NCBI GenBank assembly: GCA_902773045.1
Contig: CACYDE010000380.1
Span: forward strand, 1 to 12,715
Source of the DNA: an uncultured Ruminococcus sp.
GTDB lineage: Bacteria > Bacillota > Clostridia > Oscillospirales > Acutalibacteraceae
Direction: 5' to 3'
DNA: 12,715 nt
Numbering within the stretch: the stretch's first letter is position 1; the number at the start of each line of letters is the position of its first letter. Below the pieces are notes generated by a model. It searched no databases. It saw only the letters and a program-made list of their open reading frames with translations, and had not been told where the DNA came from. A program made the position numbers and the translations under genes. Shown in pieces: positions 8,297 to 12,715 of this stretch.

Positions 8297-8734
8297 TCAT
8301 ATGTAAACCATAGTCTCGTACAGCTCATGCTCTGCGGTCATTCTGAAATTCTGAGAAAGCGCAAACTGCTTCAAAAAATCCTCGCTTGCCGATTGATATT
8401 CCGTGTCGATCTCCTGCTGTTTCATCACTTGCTTGTCGACAGCATACTCGACATCACGATCGAGCCGGAGAAGGTTCAGATAAAGCGTACCGTTATCGAG
8501 CTGCTCCATAAGCTGCTCTTCCCGGTGGTCACGCATAAAGCGCAGCCTTGCTCTGATGACGGGCGTATCAAGGTCGATGGTGCGGAATTTCTCGGTATTG
8601 TCGCTGTAATGCGTGAGCTTATAGCGGCGTGTCCCGTTGTCGGCTTTCAGCTCAACGAGGATCCATTTCGGCACAAATTCCTTTTTTCGTTCGCAGTAAA
8701 CCTTCGTATTGCTTCTGATTGCTGTTGTTGACAT
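8297..8734 (-). CDS. TnpV-like small mobile-element protein
   Basis: This is a 145-residue soluble protein. The ATG at 8734 is chosen over a TTG at 8764 because AAGGTG (8741-8746) sits 6 nt upstream of it and the TTG would overlap parB. The C-terminal half, from RLRFMRDHREEQLMEQL to HELYETMVYI, is helical. It has the layout of transposon-encoded TnpV proteins (R.[FY][LM]..HR...[LY]..LL..G.LY.[HN]L, ending in E.[LI].[EN]...Y), which are common on Clostridia ICEs and have no firmly established function. The N-terminal 60 residues (VPKWILVELKADNGTRRYKLT) differ from usual TnpV and look like a small beta domain. It is fourth in the operon, 10 nt after parB. The similarity is recalled, not computed; a generic ICE hypothetical is the alternative. 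Confidence 0.5.
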   Translation of the reverse strand: MSTTAIRSNTKVYCERKKEFVPKWILVELKADNGTRRYKLTHYSDNTEKFRTIDLDTPVIRARLRFMRDHREEQLMEQLDNGTLYLNLLRLDRDVEYAVDKQVMKQQEIDTEYQSASEDFLKQFALSQNFRMTAEHELYETMVYI

Positions 8735-8744
8735 AACATGCACC

Positions 8745-9683
8745 TTATCCTTTCTGCTGCTCAAAATATAATTCCAACGCTTTAATGATCGTATCTTCTA
8801 TTTCGTCAAAATTTGCTCCATTGGGAAAGAAACGACTGTAAGTCTCATGTTCGATCTTGACCGCTTTCGGCTTTTTCGGTTTTTCCACAGCCTCGTTTAC
8901 TATCTCGTTGATAGAATATTTGTCGAGCCGCCCGGAAACGGAAAGATCTTTAAGCAGTGCTGATACTTTCATATTGAGCCTTTTTGGATCTTCACACGAA
9001 ACAAGGTTTTGATCATCGAGTGTGAGGTAGGACAGATCAACGCCGACACGAACAGCAATATCACCATTGTCTACCCATTGTTTAATTTTATCACATAATT
9101 TAGAAATGCGCAATAGTCTTGCAACGCTTGATGCGCTTATTCCGTATTCTTCTCCGACCTTGTCCTTTGAGGTCTTGCCTTTCTCCAACTTCGTGTCCAA
9201 TGGAACAGAAGTTGGTTTTTCTCCGTTTTCGAGCATTACAAGCTCTCTCTGAATGTCGTTCCGTTTGCCCTGTGAAAACATACTGTCATAACGCATTCTC
9301 AAAACTTCGGCTTGCTCGGAGATCTTCAAGTTTCCGAAGCCACGCTGCATGACGTTCGATTCTATCACATACATCTCCGCTTCGCTCTCGGTCAGACCTT
9401 GCTTGATAATGCACGGCACATCGAGAAGTCCGGCGAGCTTTGCGGCGTTCCAACGGTTATGCCCGATAAGGATTTCGTAATTGCCGTCGATCGTCGGCTG
9501 AACGACAAGCGGCGTAAGAATGCCGTTTTTGCGAATGCTCTCGATCATATCGTCGAGCCTTTCGCCGCTGTACAGCGAAAATTTATGATTGTGATACGGC
9601 ACAAGCTCCGCGCAAGGTATCAGCTGCACCTTTGTGTCGTTATTGACGCTGAGCATTGTACCGAGATCAAATACTGCGGTCAT
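8745..9683 (-). CDS. parB: ParB/Spo0J-family partition protein with an in-frame palindrome
   Basis: 312 residues. The N-terminal ParB/sulfiredoxin-like domain (about 18-115) includes ILIGHNRWNAAKLAGL (71-86), the equivalent of the ParB GERRWRA CTP-binding motif. A helix-turn-helix (about 172-195, KDKVGEEYGISASSVARLLR) should bind parS-type sites. The C-terminal region (about 270-312) is Lys-rich and then helical, suitable for dimerisation. The start at 9683 is preceded by a purine-rich AAGGGGGCGG site, one base after the stop of the 62-aa gene, so translation is probably coupled. With ParA it would serve partition or maintenance of the element. Residues 157-167 (PTSVPLDTKLE) are encoded by palindrome copy 4 and sit in the linker just before the helix-turn-helix, so the fold is probably not disrupted. 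Confidence 0.5.
   Translation of the reverse strand: MTAVFDLGTMLSVNNDTKVQLIPCAELVPYHNHKFSLYSGERLDDMIESIRKNGILTPLVVQPTIDGNYEILIGHNRWNAAKLAGLLDVPCIIKQGLTESEAEMYVIESNVMQRGFGNLKISEQAEVLRMRYDSMFSQGKRNDIQRELVMLENGEKPTSVPLDTKLEKGKTSKDKVGEEYGISASSVARLLRISKLCDKIKQWVDNGDIAVRVGVDLSYLTLDDQNLVSCEDPKRLNMKVSALLKDLSVSGRLDKYSINEIVNEAVEKPKKPKAVKIEHETYSRFFPNGANFDEIEDTIIKALELYFEQQKG
9185..9215. repeat. Palindromic repeat, copy 4 (in-frame inside parB)
   Basis: Arms CCAACTTC (9185-9192) and GAAGTTGG (9208-9215) pair perfectly around an imperfect inner part and the loop AAT. The 29-nt core 9186-9214 is identical to 7177-7205. On the coding (minus) strand it reads PTSVPLDTKLE without breaking the frame. Confidence 0.5.
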
Positions 9684-9684
9684 T

Positions 9685-9873
9685 CTAATCCGCCCCCTTA
9701 TCTGTCACTTCTTTCACAAATTCTATTTTGTTCAAATAACATAAGTCTTGTTCATGTTTTACTTGAAACATGAAAGCAGCATTCATAACTGCTGTGTATT
9801 CGTCAGGAGCAAATACTCTTACCTCTACCGGTTTATACGAATCCACGTCAAAGCCTACTACATATTCATTCAT
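9685..9873 (-). CDS. Conserved-looking 62-aa protein between parA and parB, function unknown
   Basis: 62 residues, acidic, beginning MNEYVVGFDVDSYKP. The ATG at 9873 has a strong GGGAGGTGAT ribosome site that overlaps the parA stop codon (9879-9881), and the stop lies one base before the parB start. This tight packing argues that it is real and co-translated with both partition genes. There is no signal peptide or membrane segment. I do not recognise a family. Its position suggests an accessory factor of the partition operon, but nothing in the sequence shows that. Confidence 0.5.
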   Translation of the reverse strand: MNEYVVGFDVDSYKPVEVRVFAPDEYTAVMNAAFMFQVKHEQDLCYLNKIEFVKEVTDKGAD

Positions 9874-9878
9874 TTAGA

Positions 9879-10658
9879 TCACCTCCCAACAATCTCACTC
9901 GCAAGAGCCTTGTATTCCTCACCCAGCCTGTTTTTTGTCTTACAGAGTGCCACGCCGCTTTCGCTGCTCTTTGCGGCTTCTACCGACTTGTGTATAACCG
10001 TATTCAGCATAGTGTCTGTAAAACGCTCTGTGAGCGTTCTGAGGGTGTTTTTACTGACATTGGTATTATCAACCATCGTCGGCAAAACGAGCGGCTGAGA
10101 GAGCGCAGGATTGATCGTAGCGGCTATCTGACCGTGCAAGCCTGTGAGAGCTGTCAGACCGTCGATCGAGAACTTCTGTGTCTGTACCGGGATAACCATT
10201 TCCTGCGCCGCAGTCAAGGCATTGATAAGCAGCACACCGAGAGCCGGAAGACAGTCGATCAGGACATAATCGTAATCGTCGATTATGTTTGCCGACAGAA
10301 TACGCTTCAGGATCGTTTCTCTTGATAATGCGCTCGACATTGCAACGTCGGCATTGGCAAGGTTGATATCGGCAGGAATGTAATCAAGGTTGTTGATCTC
10401 GTTGTGTCTGATGCTGTCCTTGACGACTTCGGGTGAGATTACGGAGCTGCGGCAGACAGTTAGAATAAGCTGCGTCATTGTCGGCTTGCCATCCGGTTCC
10501 GAATAACCCAGATATTCGGAAAGGTTTGCCTGCGGATCGAGATCGACAAGCAGGACTTTCTTGTTCCGGTGAAGCGAAAGTGCTGCACCGAGATTCATTG
10601 CGGTCGTGGTTTTGCCCACGCCGCCCTTTTGATTTGCGATTGCGATGAGTTTACTCAT
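9879..10658 (-). CDS. parA: ParA/Soj-type partition ATPase
   Basis: 259 residues. The start at 10658 is chosen because AGGAGAG (10667-10673) lies 8 nt upstream and the product then opens with the expected short strand before the deviant Walker A motif, QKGGVGKTTTAMN (residues 9-21). The A' motif is VLLVDLDPQAN and Walker B is YDYVLIDCLPALG, with DCLP where many ParA proteins have DCPP. The length is normal for a chromosomal-type (Soj-like) ParA without an N-terminal DNA-binding domain, so operon autoregulation must come from another protein. It is first in a five-gene operon with parB. Family role: ATP-dependent, nucleoid-bound positioning of ParB-DNA complexes. Confidence 0.5.
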   Translation of the reverse strand: MSKLIAIANQKGGVGKTTTAMNLGAALSLHRNKKVLLVDLDPQANLSEYLGYSEPDGKPTMTQLILTVCRSSVISPEVVKDSIRHNEINNLDYIPADINLANADVAMSSALSRETILKRILSANIIDDYDYVLIDCLPALGVLLINALTAAQEMVIPVQTQKFSIDGLTALTGLHGQIAATINPALSQPLVLPTMVDNTNVSKNTLRTLTERFTDTMLNTVIHKSVEAAKSSESGVALCKTKNRLGEEYKALASEIVGR

Positions 10659-10731
10659 AACATTTACTCTCCTATTCCAAGATGATGTGATAATTCGATT
10701 TTTTGAAAAACAAAATTCATTTATTGTGTTT

Positions 10732-10760
10732 ATTATACACTTCCGTAAGTATAAAAGCAA
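10732..10760 (-). promoter_or_regulatory. Promoter of the parA operon
   Basis: On the minus strand a perfect TATAAT (10737-10732) lies 17 nt downstream of TTGCTT (10760-10755). The spacer contains the left arm of the 15-bp inverted repeat, so a protein bound there should block initiation. The leader to the parA start is about 65 nt. Confidence 0.5.
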
Positions 10761-10817
10761 GATGTAATTTTCACCAAAGTTCTGATAAAAAGATTGTAAC
10801 AATTTTATACTTACGGA
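10742..10817. promoter_or_regulatory. Perfect 15-bp inverted repeat, candidate operator of the divergent promoters
   Basis: TCCGTAAGTATAAAA (10742-10756) and its exact complement TTTTATACTTACGGA (10803-10817) are separated by 46 nt. The left arm falls between -35 and -10 of the parA promoter; the right arm covers the -35 of the rightward promoter. This geometry fits a two-site operator, perhaps with looping. Candidate binders are the ribbon-helix-helix protein encoded at 10873 or ParB (as a parS-like site). Confidence 0.5.
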
Positions 10818-10839
10818 TTTGTATTCAATGTGGTATACT
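10811..10839 (+). promoter_or_regulatory. Promoter of the ribbon-helix-helix gene
   Basis: An extended -10 (TGG then TATACT, 10831-10839) is preceded at 17 nt by a poor -35, TTACGG (10811-10816), which lies inside the right arm of the inverted repeat. The TG extension would compensate for the weak -35. Confidence 0.5.
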
Positions 10840-10872
10840 TATATTGATGCATTTTTTGAGAGGAGCATGATT

Positions 10873-11130
10873 ATGGAAAACGAAAAAAGAAAATATCCGA
10901 CACCGAGAGGTCCGGCTGCAACAGCTGCTAAAAATAAGTACCGTGACAAGACGTATGATCGAATGGAGCTTGCGTTGCCAAAAGGCACAAAACAGAATAT
11001 TCTTGACGCCGTGAAAACTCTTGGCTATCGTTCGGTCAATAAGTTCATAGAGCGAGCCGTGATCGAAAAATACGAAAGCGAAATGGGCAGGAAATGGGAA
11101 ATCACGCCGCCGGAGCAGGAAAATGTTTGA
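10873..11130 (+). CDS. Arc/CopG-type ribbon-helix-helix DNA-binding protein
   Basis: 85 residues. The ATG at 10873 is chosen because AGGAG (10861-10865) lies 7 nt upstream; an ATG at 10867 is too close to that site. After a basic N-terminal arm (about 1-30, PTPRGPAATAAKNKYRDK) comes a compact fold: a strand YDRMELALPKGTK (residues 29-41), helix KQNILDAVKTLG, turn YRSVN, then helix KFIERAVIEKYESEMG. This is the arrangement of ribbon-helix-helix proteins common on Clostridia ICEs, where the strand pairs with that of a partner subunit and enters the DNA major groove. It is divergent from the parA operon, with the inverted repeat between, so it is a good candidate repressor of both promoters (inference). 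No terminator separates it from the toxI promoter downstream. Confidence 0.5.
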   Translation: MENEKRKYPTPRGPAATAAKNKYRDKTYDRMELALPKGTKQNILDAVKTLGYRSVNKFIERAVIEKYESEMGRKWEITPPEQENV

Positions 11131-11139
11131 TTTCGAGTG

Positions 11140-11167
11140 TTGACATATTTTTAAGAATGTGTATAAT
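11140..11167 (+). promoter_or_regulatory. Consensus sigma-A promoter of the toxI-toxN locus
   Basis: TTGACA (11140-11145), a 16-nt spacer and TATAAT (11162-11167) match both hexamers exactly. The predicted transcript starts near 11174. A strong constitutive promoter ahead of the RNA antitoxin is typical of type III toxin-antitoxin loci. Confidence 0.5.
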
Positions 11168-11216
11168 AATAATTGAAGAGCAGATTACTGCCTGCGGTTT
11201 ATTCTTGCCGTGCAAA

Positions 11217-11339
11217 ATGGGAGTTTTAAAAGCTGGGAGCCCTACCAAGTAAAACAAATGGGAGTTCTAACAGATGGGAGTCCTACCATGTAAAATAAAT
11301 GGAAGTCGTAAAAGAGGGGAGCCCAACCCTGCGAAAAGA
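11217..11339 (+). repeat. toxI: Three 41-nt tandem repeats of the ToxI-like RNA
   Basis: The units are 11217-11257, 11258-11298 and 11299-11339, each opening ATGGGAG or ATGGAAG. By hand count units 1 and 2 share 35 of 41 bases, and units 2 and 3 share 29 of 41. Each unit also has a second GGGAG 16 nt after the first. Unit 3 is the most diverged and runs into the terminator. The bases just before unit 1 (GCCGTGCAAA) may be a degenerate end of a further unit. Confidence 0.5.
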
Positions 11340-11343
11340 ATTC

Positions 11344-11369
11344 AAAAGCTGTGTTCTCACAGCTTTTTT
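11344..11369 (+). terminator. Intrinsic terminator between toxI and toxN
   Basis: AAAAGCTGTG (11344-11353) and CACAGCTTTT (11358-11367) form a 10-bp stem with loop TTCT, ending in six T residues (11364-11369). In ToxIN systems this element limits read-through so that RNA antitoxin exceeds toxin mRNA. Confidence 0.5.
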
Positions 11370-11410
11370 GTTTATAAATAAATAATTTAAAAGCGGGACA
11401 AGAATTATAT

Positions 11411-12106
11411 ATGAGAGAAATCAATTTTTATTATATGGATCTTAAATATCATCGTGCTATAGAAAAGGTAAAACACGTTCCATCTATTGCACCTCAAATA
11501 GGAAAAGAAAACCGTCCTTTCGTCGGTATTGTTGTTTTGGTAAACGGAAGAAAATACTGTGTTCCTCTTTCTTCTCCAAAAAATAAATTACAAGGAAAAT
11601 CGAAAGTAGATTTTCTTAAAATTATGCACCCAACAAAGAAAAACGGTAACGGAGCAAGTAAAATCATAGGTATTATTAATTTTAACAATATGATACCTAT
11701 CGATGAATCGGTGATAACAAAGATTGATATAACGATTCGGGAAAGCGATAGCATTTCCGTAAAAAATTATAAGGGTTTGCTTCAAGATCAATTGAGATGG
11801 TGCAGAGAAGAAAGAAATTTTTCGGCAATTGAACACCGAGCAAACAAGGTTTATGACATCGTGGTTAATAATCCCGATAAAGACCGTAACCTCGTTAAAC
11901 GATGTTGTGATTTTAGGAACCTTGAAGCTATTCTCGACAACTACATACAAAAAACTTCTCCTCAAAAACAACCCCAGCCCAAACCACAAATCCCACCAAA
12001 AAGCAAACCAATGCAGACCTTTACTATATCCCGAGAACAGCTCAACCGAAACGCAAAACGTATCCATGAGCAAGCGGAAAATAATCCCACGCCGACACAT
12101 GATTAA
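11411..12106 (+). CDS. toxN: ToxN/AbiQ-family type III toxin (endoribonuclease) with an extra C-terminal tail
   Basis: 231 residues. The core (about 1-180) has ToxN/AbiQ family marks: an N-terminal NFYYMDLKYH, NRPFVGIVVLVNGRKY (34-49), the active-site-region motif LSSPKNK (53-59, LTSPK in classical ToxN), GIINFNNMIPI (87-97), LLQDQLRWCR (123-132) and CCDFRNLEAILDNY (165-178). Family role: sequence-specific RNA cleavage that halts growth, held in check by the repeat RNA; known members cause phage abortive infection or plasmid stability. The start at 11411 fits the family N-terminus; the ribosome site is weak (only GGGAC, too far upstream), consistent with low toxin output. Residues 182-231 are an addition to the usual length of about 170-180: a Pro/Lys/Gln linker, then QTFTISREQLNRNAKRI, which resembles the C-terminus of the giant methylase/helicase. 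Confidence 0.5.
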   Translation: MREINFYYMDLKYHRAIEKVKHVPSIAPQIGKENRPFVGIVVLVNGRKYCVPLSSPKNKLQGKSKVDFLKIMHPTKKNGNGASKIIGIINFNNMIPIDESVITKIDITIRESDSISVKNYKGLLQDQLRWCREERNFSAIEHRANKVYDIVVNNPDKDRNLVKRCCDFRNLEAILDNYIQKTSPQKQPQPKPQIPPKSKPMQTFTISREQLNRNAKRIHEQAENNPTPTHD

Positions 12107-12120
12107 GAATAAAGACAAAG

Positions 12121-12151
12121 GCAGCCGTTAATCAATTTCGGTTGCTTTTTT
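12121..12151 (+). terminator. Terminator of toxN
   Basis: GCAGCCG (12121-12127) pairs with CGGTTGC (12139-12145, one G-U pair) and is followed by TTTTTT (12146-12151), 15 nt after the toxN stop. The hairpin overlaps the 3' end of the convergent relaxase gene, where its right half encodes lysine-rich C-terminal codons. Confidence 0.5.
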
Positions 12152-12715
12152 CTGTTGCTGAGCTTTATCCAAATACTCGGATATAGTCCGTCTTGCGTAG
12201 TCGAGTTTTTCAAGCTCGGCTACTATTTTTTTGTACTCATCATTAAGCTTATTTCGCTCCGAGATCAGTTTCGTTTGCCGTTCTCGCAGCGTTTCCAAAC
12301 GGGGTATCTTTTTATTCGAATAACGTGACAATAATTCTTTTTTTATATTGTCGAATTGGCGCAGCTCTTTTTCATTTTCCGTCGCGAATTTCTTTGATGA
12401 AGTTCGCTTGTATTCATCGCTGATCGGCTTCAATGCGATGTACTTCTTTATCAATTTTTCAACGTCTTTTAAGTCGGAAAGATCATGCTGTAGGCTGTTC
12501 AGCTTTCCGACAATTTCAACTCTGTCGGAATATCGTGAAAGCGATTTTTCTTCAAGTTCCTCACGACTGTTTACATTATGCTCGGTGAGTAGGTTAAGCA
12601 GCTTCGACGCTTCTTTCATATTCTGAATATCCGCCCAACGCTGCAAGCCCTTTGATTCTTGAAATTTGCCCTTTGAGGTATCAATAAGTCGGCTCTTTTT
12701 ATGATGTGTGACTTG
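12128..12715 (-). CDS. C-terminal part of a mobilization relaxase (5' end outside window)
   Basis: 195 codons are visible and the frame is open to the right edge, so the catalytic N-terminal domain is not seen. The segment SRLIDTSKGKFQESKGLQRWADIQNMKEASKLLNLL (written here only in part: SRLID, QRWA, NMKEASKLL), followed by long charged coiled coil, matches the C-terminal region typical of MobP-type relaxase/mobilization nucleases on Clostridia ICEs (SRLIDI..K...GKG..YEQWAK..NLKQ..KTLLFL). Family role: nicking at oriT and leading the single strand into the recipient. It converges with toxN, with only 21 nt between the stop codons. The family call is from recalled motif layout; a coiled-coil protein of another kind is less likely. 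Confidence 0.5.
   Translation of the reverse strand, partial: QVTHHKKSRLIDTSKGKFQESKGLQRWADIQNMKEASKLLNLLTEHNVNSREELEEKSLSRYSDRVEIVGKLNSLQHDLSDLKDVEKLIKKYIALKPISDEYKRTSSKKFATENEKELRQFDNIKKELLSRYSNKKIPRLETLRERQTKLISERNKLNDEYKKIVAELEKLDYARRTISEYLDKAQQQKKATEID

Larger units (their letters stand above)
11174..11369 (+). ncRNA. toxI: ToxI-like RNA antitoxin precursor (type III TA)
   Basis: This is a predicted transcript of about 196 nt, bounded by the consensus promoter and an intrinsic terminator, with no convincing ORF. It contains an unannotated leader of about 43 nt and then three head-to-tail 41-nt repeats. In type III systems the toxin cuts this precursor into single repeats that fold as pseudoknots and bind the toxin in a closed ring. 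The order promoter, tandem repeats, terminator, ToxN-family gene is the diagnostic layout. In repeat 2, AUGG at its start is complementary to CCAU near its end (11286-11289), a possible stem; the pseudoknot itself was not worked out. The start is inferred from the -10 box. Confidence 0.5.

Noticed and set aside
10742..10817. Inverted repeat as an attachment site or transposon ends
   Set aside because: Only 46 nt separate the arms, no recombinase is adjacent, and both arms overlap promoter elements, which fits an operator better.
11217..11339. Repeated GGGAG boxes as a CsrA-type protein-sequestering RNA
   Set aside because: The boxes are mostly UGGGAG, not ANGGA, and are not clearly in hairpin loops. 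The adjacent ToxN-family gene gives a better explanation.
11215..11340. Tandem 41-nt repeats as a CRISPR array
   Set aside because: The units are directly contiguous with no unique spacers, there are only three and they diverge, and no cas gene is near. The ToxI layout explains them.
11242..11424. Minus-strand 60-codon ORF across the repeats
   Set aside because: It is an antisense reading of the tandem repeats and terminator, which gives its internally repetitive peptide. It has no ribosome site and overlaps the toxN start.
1..12715. tRNA, rRNA or insertion sequence
   Set aside because: I saw no cloverleaf-like sequence, no rRNA segment and no transposase or integrase motif in the window.

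Overview
The window looks like the interior of a conjugative or mobilizable element (ICE or large plasmid) from a Firmicute of class Clostridia, probably a gut Oscillospirales/Ruminococcus-like host. This rests on moderate-to-low GC, standard code, strong AGGAGG-type ribosome sites, and a typical Clostridia ICE gene set: a giant N6-methylase/SNF2-helicase polyvalent protein, ParA/ParB, a TnpV-like protein, a small ribbon-helix-helix protein and a relaxase. The host name is an inference; nothing here fixes the species.

Layout. (1) 3-6887 (+): one giant gene, open to the left edge, encoding a DNA methylase/helicase fusion. (2) 6888-7248: a gene-poor junction with two copies of a palindromic repeat, two doubtful mini-ORFs and terminator-like hairpins for the minus strand. 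(3) 10658-7249 (-): a tight five-gene operon, parA - 62-aa orf - parB - tnpV-like - secreted, membrane-anchored protein. (4) 10659-10872: a divergent promoter region with a perfect 15-bp inverted repeat overlapping both promoters. (5) 10873-11130 (+): ribbon-helix-helix protein. (6) 11140-12151 (+): a complete type III toxin-antitoxin locus, with a consensus promoter, an RNA of three 41-nt tandem repeats (ToxI-like antitoxin), a leaky-type terminator, then a ToxN/AbiQ-family endoribonuclease. (7) 12715-12128 (-): C-terminal part of a relaxase, open to the right edge and convergent with toxN.

How they fit together: the relaxase and the giant methylase/helicase belong to transfer and establishment of the element. 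The ParAB operon would serve partitioning or maintenance and is probably regulated at the inverted repeat. The ToxIN locus would give addiction and/or abortive phage defence.

Three signals stand out. The first is the type III TA locus itself, whose toxin carries an unusual C-terminal tail of about 50 residues. The second is a motif in that tail (QTF..S...L.RN) that recurs at the extreme C-terminus of the giant methylase/helicase. The third is a family of four short palindromes, two of which sit in frame inside the giant gene and parB, where they encode TSVP-type peptides. [Form note: the original gave no feature confidence values; the 0.5 on every feature is a placeholder required by the schema, not an assessment.]
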